DNA of 64,000 nt from Corynebacterium accolens (GTDB taxonomy: Bacteria > Actinomycetota > Actinomycetes > Mycobacteriales > Mycobacteriaceae). The notes under the pieces were generated by a model. That model was not told where the DNA came from and did no database searches. It saw nothing but the letters and a program-made list of their open reading frames with translations. The stretch spans positions 1,116,001-1,180,000 of the forward strand of contig NZ_CP046605.1 of assembly GCF_023520795.1 (NCBI RefSeq), in the 5' to 3' direction. Position numbers and translations under genes: made by a program. This document shows, in pieces, positions 45,414 through 55,192 of this stretch. Positions within the stretch are counted from its first letter, which is position 1. Each line of letters begins with the position of its first letter.

Positions 45414-46766
45414 ATGTCATACCCCAGCACGCTGGACGCTCACGGATTGCGCAATTGGGCGCACCGCGCTGTAGGCGAGCTTTCTCATCGGCGCGCCGAA
45501 ATCAATGCGCTCAACGTTTTTCCGGTGCCGGATTCTGATACCGGCTCGAATATGGCGCACACCATGGAAGCCGCCGTCGCCGAGGTGGAAAAGGGCGGAG
45601 GCGACGTTGCGGCCGCGCTTGCGATGGGGGCCGTGCGCGGGGCGCGGGGAAATTCCGGAATGGTCCTCTCGCAGGTCTTGCGCGGGGTCGCGGAGGCCAC
45701 CGTGGATTCCACCATCGATGGCGCCATCTTTGCAGCTTCGCTTATGCATGCGGTAGAGCTCGTGGACCACGCGATTGCGGAACCGGTGGAAGGAACGGTT
45801 ATTACCGTACTGCGATGCGCCGCAGAAACAGCGGAAAGCACCGCGCGGCAACCCGAATCTAGTTTTCACGGCGTCGTAGCGGAGACGATTTCCGCCGCCC
45901 AGAAAGCCCTTGCGGAAACGCCCTCGCAGCTGCCAGAACTGCGTGCAGCTGGGGTGGTAGATGCAGGCGGTGCCGGCCTGGTCATCCTTTTAGAAGCCCT
46001 CCTCGCAGAAATCGAGGGCACGACTAGCCACGCGCCCGAATCCATGCCGGAGGCCGTCACCGAACTTGAGGTGGTCTTCTTTTTCGAAGGCGATAGCGCA
46101 GCATTGAAGGAGAAGATTGCCCCCCTGGGCACGAGCTTGGTCATCGCGCAAGCAAGTGACGATAGCGCTTCGATCCACATCCATTCCACCCAAGCCGGCA
46201 AGGTCATCGAAACCGCCATTGCGGCAGGATCGGTCAGTAACCTGCACCTCGAGGCACTTCCGGAATCCTCGGCCCCGCGCGGAGACACTGGCGCCGGTCA
46301 TACGCGCACCGTCTATGCCGCGGTGCCCGCCGGCCCCATGGCCGAGCTGGTGCAGTCCGCTGGGGTTACGGTGGTCGAACCAGGAGAAACCATCCACGCG
46401 CCGGGCGAGGACATCGTTTTATCCAGCGGGCTAGAAGAACACGCAACTGCAGCGCATACCGTGGACATTTCTTCCCTTGCGGCGGGGCTGGCCGCCATCT
46501 CCGTCTATGAACCGGATAATGCGGATACCGCCGCGGTCGTAGAATCCATGCGCGATGCTGCGCAGTCGATGCGGGTGGCGCACCCAACAGAAGAAACAGA
46601 GGCAGCCATCGCGCAGATGTGCCGCCAGCTGCTTGCCGCAGGCGGAGAACAGGTCACGGTCATTAGCCCACTCAAGATCTCGCAAGAAGCATTGGCGGCA
46701 GAGCTCGGCGTCGATGTGGTTGCCTTGCAGGTGCCGGATATTCCCACCGAGATTGGGGTGGAATAG
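45414..46766 (+). CDS. DAK2-domain kinase (FakA/YloV-like)
   Basis: 450 residues. The N-terminal DAK2 (DhaL) domain (about 5-190) has the ATP/Mg motif NVFPVPDSDTGSNM and the ARGNSGMVLSQVL segment; a FakA-type C-terminal region (DUF1949-like plus a terminal domain) follows. FakA phosphorylates FakB-bound fatty acids in Gram-positives; whether this actinobacterial version uses fatty acid is an inference. The family is commonly found just upstream of recG, as here (2-nt gap). Confidence 0.85.
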   Translation: MSYPSTLDAHGLRNWAHRAVGELSHRRAEINALNVFPVPDSDTGSNMAHTMEAAVAEVEKGGGDVAAALAMGAVRGARGNSGMVLSQVLRGVAEATVDSTIDGAIFAASLMHAVELVDHAIAEPVEGTVITVLRCAAETAESTARQPESSFHGVVAETISAAQKALAETPSQLPELRAAGVVDAGGAGLVILLEALLAEIEGTTSHAPESMPEAVTELEVVFFFEGDSAALKEKIAPLGTSLVIAQASDDSASIHIHSTQAGKVIETAIAAGSVSNLHLEALPESSAPRGDTGAGHTRTVYAAVPAGPMAELVQSAGVTVVEPGETIHAPGEDIVLSSGLEEHATAAHTVDISSLAAGLAAISVYEPDNADTAAVVESMRDAAQSMRVAHPTEETEAAIAQMCRQLLAAGGEQVTVISPLKISQEALAAELGVDVVALQVPDIPTEIGVE

Positions 46767-46768
46767 CG

Positions 46769-48895
46769 ATGCTTGGCTGGCAGGATGACCGCCCTTTGAC
46801 CGATGTACTGGATAAAAAAGACGCTACCAAGATCACCAAGGCGCTGGGATATAAGACCTGCGGGGAACTCTTAGCGCACTATCCGCGCGATTACATTCGC
46901 CATAATCAAGACGTGGGGCTTGGCGATGCCGCCGAGGGCGATATCGTCACCATTACCGGAACCGTAACGGGAATAACGACCCGCGATACGGGCAAGACCA
47001 CCATCATCAACGTCCAGCTCGATGGTCATATTATCGCCACGTTTTTTAATGCCATGTACGTCTTGCGCATGCTCCACCGTGGGCAGCGGGTTATGATGAG
47101 CGGAAAATTGAAATATTTCCGCCAGCAGCCCCAGCTACAACAGCCGGATTTCGTAGAAATCGATGCCTTCGGGCGCCCAGACGGGGAACTTGCCGCCTAC
47201 CAGGCGCCTGCGGCGGGAAAGAAAAAGCCGCAGAAGGCGACCGGGTCCCTGCGCAACCTGTCCCAATTCGGCCGGCTCGATAAATTATTGCTCGAGCGGG
47301 AATGGATACCGGTATATCCCGCCACGGCAAAGATCACCTCGTGGTACCTCATGGGAGCCATCCACTACGTGCTCGCGCATACCCCCACCATCCGGGAGCC
47401 TTTGGACCAGCAGATGATTATCAGCCTGGATCAAGCGGTGCGTGAAATCCATGAGCCCGGCGCGGCTGGCCCGCAACGCGCGGTTCAGCGCCTCAAGTAC
47501 AACGAGGCGCTTTCCATTGGGCTGGTCATGGCGCTGCGCCAGCGCGATGCGCATGCGCACACGGCGCCGGCGATGCCCGCTATTTTGGGCGGTTTCCGCG
47601 AAGAGTTATTGACCCATCTTCCCTTTGAACTCACGCAAGGCCAGCGCCGGGTCATTACTGAGATTGATGATGACCTGTCCGGTTCCTTACCCATGATGCG
47701 TCTGTTGCAGGGCGAGGTGGGCTCGGGAAAAACGATGGTCGCCACCTGCGCCATGCTGCAGGCCATCGATGCCGGAAGCCAGGCGGCGCTGCTTGCTCCC
47801 ACTGAGGTCTTGGCCTCCCAGCATGCGGCCTCGATTGGTACGTCCGTGCCAGAAGGCGTCAAGGTTGTGCTCTTAACCGGATCCATGCGGACCGCCGAGA
47901 AGCGCCAAGCGCTCCTGGATATCGTCTCGGGTGAGGCGAATATCGTCATCGGCACGCATGCCATCATTCAAGAATCGGTTGAGTTCTTCGATTTGGGCTT
48001 GGTGATCGTGGATGAGCAGCACCGCTTTGGCGTAGAGCAACGCGATAGCCTGCGCTCTAAGACGCGCGAGGGGATAAGTCCCCACGTCTTGGTCATGACG
48101 GCAACCCCCATCCCGCGTACCATCGCCATGACGATTTTCGGCGATCTCGCGGTATCGACGCTCGCCGAGCTACCGGGCGGAAGAAAACCGATCCAGTCCG
48201 CCGTGGTGGCGGAGTGGCGGCCCATTTGGGTGGCGCGGGCGCTCGAGCGCATCCGCGAGGAAGTAGCGCATGGCCACCAGGCCTATATCGTCTGCCCGCG
48301 CATCGAAGGCGAGGGCGGAGTGCTTGAGCTGGCGGAACAGCTTGCCGCCGGCCCGTTTAAGGGGCTGCGGGTAGATATCTTGCACGGCAAGATGCCGAAT
48401 AAGGATGAGGTCATGACCTCATTTGCCCGGGGTGAGATCGATATCTTGGTATCTACCACGGTCATCGAGGTGGGCGTCGATGTTCCCAACGCCACGGTCA
48501 TGCTCATCCGCGAGGCGGAGAATTTCGGCGTCTCCCAGTTGCACCAATTGCGCGGGCGCGTAGGCCGCGGCGGCAATGCGTCCATTTGCCTGTTGCATAC
48601 GAAAGCGGAGGATAACTCGGCCTCGTATCGGCGCATTACCCAGATTGCCCAGACCTCGTCTGGGTTTGACCTTGCGGAATTAGACCTTCGGCAACGCCAC
48701 GAGGGCGATATTCTGGGTGCGGTGCAATCTGGTACCCACCGGACGCTGCGGTTGCTCAACCTTGCCGATGACCAAGATATTGTGGAGCGCACTCACGCGG
48801 ATGCGTACGCCATGGTTCAGCGCAATCCACAGTTGGCCGAAGAGCTGACGCAGAATTTGAGCCAAAGCGAGCAGGAATACTTGGAGAAAAACTAA
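46769..48895 (+). CDS. recG: ATP-dependent DNA helicase RecG
   Basis: 708 residues. It remodels stalled forks and Holliday junctions. N-terminal OB/wedge domain; helicase motifs Walker A GEVGSGKTMVA, DEQHRF (DEXH-type motif II), VMTATPIPRT (motif III), STTVIEVGVDVPNA (motif V) and QLRGRVGRGG (motif VI); and the C-terminal TRG-like region. ATG follows the DAK2 stop by 2 nt, so translation is probably coupled. Confidence 0.97.
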   Translation: MLGWQDDRPLTDVLDKKDATKITKALGYKTCGELLAHYPRDYIRHNQDVGLGDAAEGDIVTITGTVTGITTRDTGKTTIINVQLDGHIIATFFNAMYVLRMLHRGQRVMMSGKLKYFRQQPQLQQPDFVEIDAFGRPDGELAAYQAPAAGKKKPQKATGSLRNLSQFGRLDKLLLEREWIPVYPATAKITSWYLMGAIHYVLAHTPTIREPLDQQMIISLDQAVREIHEPGAAGPQRAVQRLKYNEALSIGLVMALRQRDAHAHTAPAMPAILGGFREELLTHLPFELTQGQRRVITEIDDDLSGSLPMMRLLQGEVGSGKTMVATCAMLQAIDAGSQAALLAPTEVLASQHAASIGTSVPEGVKVVLLTGSMRTAEKRQALLDIVSGEANIVIGTHAIIQESVEFFDLGLVIVDEQHRFGVEQRDSLRSKTREGISPHVLVMTATPIPRTIAMTIFGDLAVSTLAELPGGRKPIQSAVVAEWRPIWVARALERIREEVAHGHQAYIVCPRIEGEGGVLELAEQLAAGPFKGLRVDILHGKMPNKDEVMTSFARGEIDILVSTTVIEVGVDVPNATVMLIREAENFGVSQLHQLRGRVGRGGNASICLLHTKAEDNSASYRRITQIAQTSSGFDLAELDLRQRHEGDILGAVQSGTHRTLRLLNLADDQDIVERTHADAYAMVQRNPQLAEELTQNLSQSEQEYLEKN

Positions 48896-48914
48896 GAGGG
48901 GATAGGCTATAGGT

Positions 48915-49127
48915 ATGAAAATCTACGCCCCCTTCGCGGGCATCGTTCGCTGCCATGTCGATGTAGGTGAGAAAATTAGTACTGGTCAGGAGCTAGCTAC
49001 CGTTGAGGCGACGAAGCTGGAATCGCCCGTCGTGTCCCCAGGCCCGGGGATGATTACTCGCATAGCGGTGGCGGATTTTAGCGATGTTATTGGCGGAGAC
49101 TTAATTATGGAGATTGGAGAAGCGTAA
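48915..49127 (+). CDS. Single-domain biotinyl/lipoyl attachment protein
   Basis: 70 residues, one complete biotinyl/lipoyl beta-barrel. APFAGIVRCHVDVGEKISTG, then the modification loop ATVEATKLESPV, then SPGPGMITRIAV. The Lys that would carry the cofactor is present, but the usual Met-Lys-Met/Leu biotin motif is Thr-Lys-Leu. It is probably a biotin carboxyl-carrier-like protein, but no carboxylase is nearby. TAGGCT ends 6 nt before the ATG (leaderless). rsmD starts at the next base after its stop. Confidence 0.8.
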   Translation: MKIYAPFAGIVRCHVDVGEKISTGQELATVEATKLESPVVSPGPGMITRIAVADFSDVIGGDLIMEIGEA

Positions 49128-49721
49128 ATGACGCGGATTATTGCAGGCGAAGCGCGGGGGCGGACTATTAAAGTTCCGGCAGAGGGAACCCGCCCGACCG
49201 CCGATCGCGCGAGGGAAGGCCTCTTTTCCTCGTTGAATGCCCGGTGGGGGTTCCCAGGCTCCACGGTGCTTGATCTATTCGCTGGATCCGGCGCCTTGGG
49301 GCTGGAAGCATTAAGCCGTGGGGCAGACGAGGCGGTGCTGGTGGAGTCCAACCCTGCGGCGGTGTCCATCATCAAGCACAACATAGGCGTGGTGAAACAT
49401 CCCGGTGCCCGCGTGGAGGAAAGGAAGGTATCGACGTACCTGGCCAGCGCCCCGCGCGGCTACTTTGATCTGGTTCTAGCGGATCCGCCCTATGCGTTTG
49501 ACGATGTCCCCGGGCTCATCGCCGCAGTAGAGCCGGTGCTGACGGATAACGCGATGGTGGTCATTGAACGCCACGTTGAATCGCCCGAGACCGACTGGCC
49601 AGAAGGATTTGAGCCGACGGGGCAGAAATTAAAGAAGCGTACCTTCGGCATCGCGCGCATGGATATGGCAGTCTATACCCGTCCCGGTACCGACGATACC
49701 GATGACACCTTAGATAGCTAG
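49128..49721 (+). CDS. rsmD: 16S rRNA (guanine966-N2)-methyltransferase
   Basis: 197 residues. RIIAGEARGR at the N-terminus, SAM motif VLDLFAGSGALGLEALSRG (about 45-63) and the catalytic DPPY motif in LVLADPPYAF (about 122) identify RsmD. ATG directly follows the preceding stop. It is paired with coaD, as is common across bacteria. Confidence 0.95.
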   Translation: MTRIIAGEARGRTIKVPAEGTRPTADRAREGLFSSLNARWGFPGSTVLDLFAGSGALGLEALSRGADEAVLVESNPAAVSIIKHNIGVVKHPGARVEERKVSTYLASAPRGYFDLVLADPPYAFDDVPGLIAAVEPVLTDNAMVVIERHVESPETDWPEGFEPTGQKLKKRTFGIARMDMAVYTRPGTDDTDDTLDS

Positions 49722-49736
49722 AGAAAGAGATATTTT

Positions 49737-50210
49737 ATGACCACAGCCGTGTGCCCCGGGTCTTTTGACCCCATCACTCTTGGCCACGTCAATATTTTTG
49801 AGCGCGCCAGCCAGATGTTTGATGAGGTTACGGTGCTCGTTACTGGCAACCCAGAAAAGCCTTCAGGGTTATTTAGCGTGCACGAGCGCATGGATCTCAT
49901 CCGCCAGAGCGTGGATTCGCGCATTAACGTGGACTATTGGTCCGGCCTGCTCGTGGACTATACCTCGCAGCACGGAGTAGACGTTTTGGTCAAGGGACTG
50001 CGTTCTTCCCTGGATTATGAGTACGAACTGCCGATGGCCCAGATGAACAGGCGTTTGTCCGGCATCGATACGGTCTTTTTGCTTACCGATGAAAAGTACG
50101 GCTACATCAGCTCTTCGCTGTGCAAGCAGGTCGCGCAATTCGGCGGCGAGGTCACTGGCATGCTTCCTGATCCGGTAGTACAAGCGGTGAAGGAAAAATA
50201 CCGCCGATGA
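49737..50210 (+). CDS. coaD: Phosphopantetheine adenylyltransferase
   Basis: 157 residues. Penultimate step of coenzyme A synthesis (4'-phosphopantetheine + ATP to dephospho-CoA). The nucleotidyltransferase motif PGSFDPITLGHVNIFERA, the KGLRSSLDYEYELPMAQMNR region and the ISSS loop (YGYISSSLCKQVAQ) are complete. GAGAAAGAGA is 6 nt upstream of the ATG. Confidence 0.97.
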   Translation: MTTAVCPGSFDPITLGHVNIFERASQMFDEVTVLVTGNPEKPSGLFSVHERMDLIRQSVDSRINVDYWSGLLVDYTSQHGVDVLVKGLRSSLDYEYELPMAQMNRRLSGIDTVFLLTDEKYGYISSSLCKQVAQFGGEVTGMLPDPVVQAVKEKYRR

Positions 50211-50953
50211 TTTTGGCGCTGATTATTTTTGCCGTCGTTGTCGCGGGATCCACGCTGCAACGCGTCTCTGGCATGGGACTTGGCCTTATCGGCGGGCCCA
50301 TTCTCATGCTGGTGATGGGCCCGGTAGAAGGCATCCTGGTGATTAACGTCTTGGCGGCGGTCAATGCGCTGCTGACCACGGTGACTGTCCGCCGCAATGT
50401 GAGCTGGAGAATGTTCGGGCTTATCGCGCCCGTGATGATTATCGGTTCTCTGGCGGCCGCGGCGTTGATTAGCAAGATCGATACCGCAGGGCTATTGATA
50501 GTGGTGGGTGCAGCACTGCTCATCGCCTTGGCGGTGGTGACCTACGGCGCTAGGTTCGTCCCGCCGATGGAGGGCAAGGGCCCGGCCATCTCCGCGGGCA
50601 TCCTTGGCGGATTCACTAATACCTTGGCCGGAGTGGCCGGCCCGGTCATTACCGTCTACGCCCAGGCGGCCAAATGGCCCCAAGCCATGTATACGGCGAC
50701 CCTGCAACCGATCTTTGTGGTGGGCGGGCTCTTTTCCGTTATCACCAAGACCGCGCTCGGCGCCGCGACATTCGATGGCCTGCCCTGGGTTATTTGGCCC
50801 GCAGGCATTGCCGGCATGTTCATCGGCATCTGGCTGGGCTCGCGCATCGCGCATATCGTGTCCAGGGATATCGCGCGCGCACTGTCGCTATCGGTAGCTA
50901 GCCTCGGCGCTCTCAGTGCGCTGATTCGCGGCGTCGTCACCTACGGAGCCTAG
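50207..50953 (+). CDS. TSUP (TauE/SafE) family membrane transporter
   Basis: 248 residues with about eight hydrophobic helices and the TauE/SafE repeat pattern (GMGLGLIGGPILMLVMGPVEG; GGFTNTLAGVAGPVITVYA). Members export sulfite, sulfonates or organic acids; the substrate is unknown here. The ATG overlaps the coaD stop by 4 nt (ATGA). Confidence 0.85.
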   Translation: MILALIIFAVVVAGSTLQRVSGMGLGLIGGPILMLVMGPVEGILVINVLAAVNALLTTVTVRRNVSWRMFGLIAPVMIIGSLAAAALISKIDTAGLLIVVGAALLIALAVVTYGARFVPPMEGKGPAISAGILGGFTNTLAGVAGPVITVYAQAAKWPQAMYTATLQPIFVVGGLFSVITKTALGAATFDGLPWVIWPAGIAGMFIGIWLGSRIAHIVSRDIARALSLSVASLGALSALIRGVVTYGA

Positions 50954-50981
50954 GGCGCGGCTGGCACCGCGCGAGGCCTAC

Positions 50982-51746
50982 CTAAAGAAGCGAGGACAAG
51001 AACTCCTTGGTGCGCGGTTGCTGTGGGTTGTCGAGCACTTCAACCGGGGTACCGGATTCGAGGACTACGCCGCCGTCCATGAAGAAAATTTTATCCGCCA
51101 CCTCGCGCGCAAAGCCCATCTCGTGGGTCACCACGAGCATGGTCATGCCCTGGGCCGCGAGATCCTTCATCACGCGGAGGACCTCGCCGACGAGCTCGGG
51201 ATCCAGGGCGGAAGTAGGTTCATCGAAAAGCATGAGCTTTGGATCCATCGCCACGGCGCGAGCGATGGCAACGCGCTGCTGCTGGCCACCAGAAAGCTGG
51301 ACTGGGTAGTTATCGGCCTTCGCCGCCAGTCCCACCTCATCTAACAGCTCCATGGCACGCTTCCGGGCCTTATCCTCTGGCACCTTCTTGACCTGCATCG
51401 GTGCTTCAATGATGTTTTCTACCACCGTGCGGTGGGGGAAGAGGTTAAAAGACTGGAATACCATGCCAATATCGGAGCGCTGCTGCGCAGCCTGCTTTTC
51501 ACTGATTTCGTAGAGGATTCCATTCTTTTCGCGGTAACCAATGAGCTCACCGTCGACATAAAGCCGGCCCGCCGTGGCTTTATCCAGGTGGTTAACGCAG
51601 CGCAGGAAGGTCGACTTACCTGAACCGGAAGGGCCTAAAAGGCAGGCTACCTCGCCGGGTTGGACCTCTAAGTCGATGCCCTTGAGCACCTCGAATTGCC
51701 CGAAGGATTTGTGCACATTCTGTGCGGAGATCATGGGAGTAGTCAT
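50982..51746 (-). CDS. Polar amino acid ABC transporter, ATP-binding protein
   Basis: 254 residues of the GlnQ/HisP class. Walker [15 protein letters not shown], signature [14 protein letters not shown], Walker [16 protein letters not shown] and switch VVTHEMGFA. It shares a TAATG stop-start with the permease gene. Last gene of a four-gene minus-strand operon (DUF368, binding protein, permease, ATPase). Amino acid specificity cannot be read from the sequence. Confidence 0.93.
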   Translation of the reverse strand: MTTPMISAQNVHKSFGQFEVLKGIDLEVQPGEVACLLGPSGSGKSTFLRCVNHLDKATAGRLYVDGELIGYREKNGILYEISEKQAAQQRSDIGMVFQSFNLFPHRTVVENIIEAPMQVKKVPEDKARKRAMELLDEVGLAAKADNYPVQLSGGQQQRVAIARAVAMDPKLMLFDEPTSALDPELVGEVLRVMKDLAAQGMTMLVVTHEMGFAREVADKIFFMDGGVVLESGTPVEVLDNPQQPRTKEFLSSLL

Positions 51747-52699
51747 TATTTTTTACCCTCCTGGATTACAGAGACGTTGCGGGGGATAGTACCTTCGGCA
51801 TCGGCAAGCGCGGCAAGTTGGCGCCCAGTGAGCTCGCGGGTGGCGCCGCGCTCAAAGTGGCGCTCGAGGAAGTACTGGCCCACCATGAGCAGGGAAGTAA
51901 TGACCAAGTACCACGAGGCGGCGACCATCAAGAGCGGAATGGGCTGGAAGAGGGCTGCAGAAATATCGGTGGCGCGGCCGAAGATCTCGTGGGTATAGGG
52001 GATGGCCACCACCAGTGACGAGGTCTTGAGCAGGGAAATGAACTCATTGCCTGTCGGCGGGATGATAATGCGCATCGCCTGCGGCAATACGGTGCGCCGC
52101 ATGGTCATCCACCAAGACATGCCGAGGGCTTTGGAGGCTTCCTTTTGGCCTTCTGGCACCGAGGAAATGCCCGAGCGCACGATTTCGGCCATATAGGCGG
52201 CCTCATTGAGGCCCAAGCCCATGACCGCCAAGAAGAAGGCATTGGTCAACACACTTTGCAGGGAGACCTCTGCAAAGCCCAAGTTGATGGATTGATAAAT
52301 CGCAGATAGCAAGCCCCAGAAAACCAGCTGGACATAAATCGGCGTGCCGCGAAAGATCCACAGGAAGATCCAGGAAATGGCGCGCAGGATGGGATTGGGC
52401 GACATGCGCATCACGGCGAGGATGGCGCCGCCTACCACGCCAATGATCATGGACAAGATGGTGATTGCAATCGTGTGCAGAGAGGCGATGGCGATGCGCT
52501 GGTCAAAGAGATACTGGAAGTACGTATCCCACCCAAAGGCCTCATTGCGCGCGGAGGCAATGACAAACCACAGACCAAGAATGAGCAGCACGACCGCGCA
52601 GAGCCACCGCCAAGGGTGGCGCAGTGGCCGGGCTTCAATCTTGGCGGGTGCTTCCTGGTGCGCAGTCGCGCTGGCTTCCTCTTTGTGCTCGTTAACCAT
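51746..52699 (-). CDS. Polar amino acid ABC transporter, permease
   Basis: 317 residues. A polar N-terminal tail of about 30 residues precedes a HisM/GlnP-type permease with about 5-6 helices. The EAA-like coupling segment is [22 protein letters not shown] (about 200). ATG 52699 has GAAAGG 7 nt upstream and overlaps the binding-protein gene by 8 nt; ATG 52714 is an alternative. Confidence 0.92.
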   Translation of the reverse strand: MVNEHKEEASATAHQEAPAKIEARPLRHPWRWLCAVVLLILGLWFVIASARNEAFGWDTYFQYLFDQRIAIASLHTIAITILSMIIGVVGGAILAVMRMSPNPILRAISWIFLWIFRGTPIYVQLVFWGLLSAIYQSINLGFAEVSLQSVLTNAFFLAVMGLGLNEAAYMAEIVRSGISSVPEGQKEASKALGMSWWMTMRRTVLPQAMRIIIPPTGNEFISLLKTSSLVVAIPYTHEIFGRATDISAALFQPIPLLMVAASWYLVITSLLMVGQYFLERHFERGATRELTGRQLAALADAEGTIPRNVSVIQEGKK

Positions 52700-53579
52700 T
52701 GATGGGCCTTTCATTAATCATCGCCTGGTCTACTAATCCATCTTCAATTCCCCAGCGGGCCAAGATCTCCGCGTACTCACCGGTATCAATGAGGTGTTGG
52801 AGGGCAGCGGCTGAGGCCTTAGCCAAGTCCGAGTCCTTCGGGACTGCGAAGCCGTAAGGGGAGGCCTGGAACATATCGCCGACAGCGCGCATCTTCCCCT
52901 CGGAGCGATTGACCGCCCAAGCGGTCACCGGCGAGTCTGCGGATAAAGCATCGGCGCGGCCCATCAGGACGGCGAGCGCGGCGTTATCCCCAGTGTCATA
53001 GGACAAGACGGTGAGATCGCCATCGCAGGCTTCTTGCTTGGGGCGCACATCATCGGTCTCTGACACGGTGGTGCGCTGCACGGCGACGGTCAGACCGCAA
53101 GGGTTTTGGGGATCGACCTTATTGGGGCCATCGACAAGCTCTGCCCACTGGATGCCTGCATAGAGGTGGTCCACGAAGTCGAACTCATCGCGGCGATCGG
53201 CCGTATCCGTAAACCCGGAGGCGCCCATGTCTATCTGGCCGGACTGTACCGCCGGCAAGATCATGGAGAAGTCTTGCTCCAGCGCCTGGAATTTCAGGCC
53301 CAGCACCCCGGCTACGGCGCGGGCGAGGTCGAGCTCTACGCCCTGCAGATTGCCGTGGGAGTCCTTGAGCTGAAACGGGGCATAGGGCGGGTTCGTTCCT
53401 GCCGTGAGCACGCCGTCATCGTCGTGGTACATCGCGGCGATCTCTGGAACCTCGCCGGTCTGTGGCTCCTCCCAGCCCTCTGGAGTCGAATCCTCCTCGT
53501 TGACCACGCATGCGCTCAAGGGGAGTGCGCACGCCATGATGGCGGCCGTTAGTGGTCGATGATTAATCGCCCAGGGCAT
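52692..53579 (-). CDS. Polar amino acid ABC transporter, substrate-binding lipoprotein
   Basis: 295 residues. Signal peptide with lipobox LSAC (Cys 24), then a type II periplasmic-binding fold: GTNPPYAPFQLKDSHGNLQGVELDLARAVA (ligand-site N-lobe) and GASGFTDTADRRDEFDFVD. It delivers substrate to the permease encoded downstream. The ATG overlaps the DUF368 stop (TAATG). Confidence 0.92.
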   Translation of the reverse strand: MPWAINHRPLTAAIMACALPLSACVVNEEDSTPEGWEEPQTGEVPEIAAMYHDDDGVLTAGTNPPYAPFQLKDSHGNLQGVELDLARAVAGVLGLKFQALEQDFSMILPAVQSGQIDMGASGFTDTADRRDEFDFVDHLYAGIQWAELVDGPNKVDPQNPCGLTVAVQRTTVSETDDVRPKQEACDGDLTVLSYDTGDNAALAVLMGRADALSADSPVTAWAVNRSEGKMRAVGDMFQASPYGFAVPKDSDLAKASAAALQHLIDTGEYAEILARWGIEDGLVDQAMINERPING

Positions 53580-54415
53580 TAATATTCCGCCGTCCTTTCA
53601 TCGATGGCTTGCGCGTTCCTGCGGTCTACGTAGATGAAGATGGACACGATAATGGCACCGAGAATGAAGTATCCGATGATGGCACCCGAAGAAGCGTCCT
53701 GGTCTGCACCCCAGGGCCACAGGGCGCGCAGGGATCCCAGCATGAAGCCCGCCATGGCGGCCAGGGTGGGAGCGCGGTGGGTACTCAGCAAATAGTTGAG
53801 CAATTTGATGAAGGCGGCGAGCCCGCACAGGGCACCCAGTGCAAAGACGCCCATGGTGCCTAACTCACGGTCCGATACCGCGCCGATGATCGGCTGGTAA
53901 AGCCCCATAGTCAGCAAGATGAGCGAGCCGGAAATACCCGGCAGAATTAGCGCGCATACAGCAATCGCTGCGGCAAAGAAGACCACGATAAGGCTCGGGT
54001 CATCGTGTGGCGCTGAGGTAAAGCCCGTGACGATAAAAATCACGACGGCAGCAGCGATAAACGCGATGATGGAGGAGGGGGCGGTGCGCTCCGCCTTAGG
54101 CAACATGGAAAGCGGAACGATGATGGAGATGACCACCATGCCTAAAAAGAGCGCGCTGGAGGCAGAGACGTTGTTGTCGACGAAGTTGGACAGGAGCGTG
54201 GAAAAGCCGAAAACGGCGATGAGCATGCCGACGGCGACGGAGCCCAGAAAGGACCACTCGACCTTTTTAAAGTTGCCGGAGATGAGGTCATTGGCATTGC
54301 GGACGGCGCGCTCATAAATCCCCACGATGAGGGCGACGGTTCCGCCGGAGATGCCGGGAACTAGCTCGGCCATACCGATGAGGGCGCCACGAACGGCGTT
54401 CAAAATAAAGTGCAT
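53579..54415 (-). CDS. DUF368 membrane protein (polyprenyl-phosphate flippase family)
   Basis: 278 residues with about 8-9 hydrophobic helices. The family motif at the N-terminus is GALIGMAELVPGISGGTVALI (about 10-30), echoed by an internal LPGISGSLILLTMG (about 155-170). DUF368 proteins (PopT) recycle undecaprenyl phosphate across the membrane for cell-wall synthesis; corynebacteria would use decaprenyl phosphate. It is the first gene of the operon; TAGATT ends 8 nt before the ATG, so the message may be leaderless. Confidence 0.87.
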   Translation of the reverse strand: MHFILNAVRGALIGMAELVPGISGGTVALIVGIYERAVRNANDLISGNFKKVEWSFLGSVAVGMLIAVFGFSTLLSNFVDNNVSASSALFLGMVVISIIVPLSMLPKAERTAPSSIIAFIAAAVVIFIVTGFTSAPHDDPSLIVVFFAAAIAVCALILPGISGSLILLTMGLYQPIIGAVSDRELGTMGVFALGALCGLAAFIKLLNYLLSTHRAPTLAAMAGFMLGSLRALWPWGADQDASSGAIIGYFILGAIIVSIFIYVDRRNAQAIDERTAEY

Positions 54416-54728
54416 AAATTAAAAATCTACCTGGGTATAAGACATGACTGCGGTTGACGGGCCACTCGGGGTGTCAAAAACTCGTTGCTCAGAACCGAAC
54501 CGTGGGGCGACGCTGCGCCCGAGGTGGCCTAATCCTGCATATCTTTCATTACTTTAACGGTTATCTACCCTATATGAGATGGGCGTGTGCTTAAAGTCTC
54601 GAGGTAAGAGGGTATTATTTTGCAGCATTCATGGTTCTCGGGCGTTGTGTAAATATGCAATTCGCGGAAGGATATACGCTGAATCGAGGCCGCAGTAAGA
54701 GAAAGAAAGTGGCATGACGAAACCGGCC
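54416..54728. other. Gene-free AT-richer gap before an IS remnant
   Basis: Holds the DUF368 promoter next to 54415. Near 54700 is a ribosome-site-like GAGAAAGAAAG followed by ATGACGAAACCGGCC, which ends at a stop (TAA at 54729-54731) exactly where the IS tip begins. It could be the first codons of a gene cut off by the insertion. Nothing else recognisable. Confidence 0.3.
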
Positions 54729-54885
54729 TAAACGACAGAATGTGTTGGTGAAGTTATATGATTAGCACGTCTGGCCTGCTGGTATTAGGACTATTTCACT
54801 TATCCGGAGGGATAACGCAGCCTCGGACCTGATATACCGCCGGGGGCATGCTGATGTGCTAAGCGCTGAGGTTCACGATGAATGG

Positions 54886-55180
54886 ATGAGTAAGAATCAT
54901 CCTCGATGCCCCGTCTGTAGCGAGGTGTGCACCAAAATACGGGACTACAAGCACCAATCCGCCAGCGAAGGCGATGGAACGCCTGTAAAGCCACTGTCAC
55001 TCGCGCTAGAGGCCGACCCAGGAAAGTGGACGCATCAGGGCGCAGACCCACGAGCCAAAGCACACACCCTAGCCAACCAAGAAACACAAGCCACCATCGG
55101 CCGTGAATACGGCCGACCAGCAACTTTCGACAGTGCCTACAACCACTCTATGGGAAAACGCAAAGGCCACATGCCCTAAA
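54886..55180 (+). pseudogene. Transposase N-terminal zinc-ribbon fragment, frameshifted
   Basis: ATG 54886 begins MSKNHPRCPVCSEVCTK. Allowing two frameshifts (in an A4 run near 54936 and near 54970) it continues YGTTSTNPPAK then RRWNACKATVTRARGRPRK. Cys-x2-Cys...Cys with RW-x-C-K followed by a basic GRPRK resembles the N-terminal zinc ribbon of IS1249/IS256-like transposases. The catalytic part is missing. Confidence 0.4.
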
Positions 55181-55192
55181 CCACGCAGTCCA

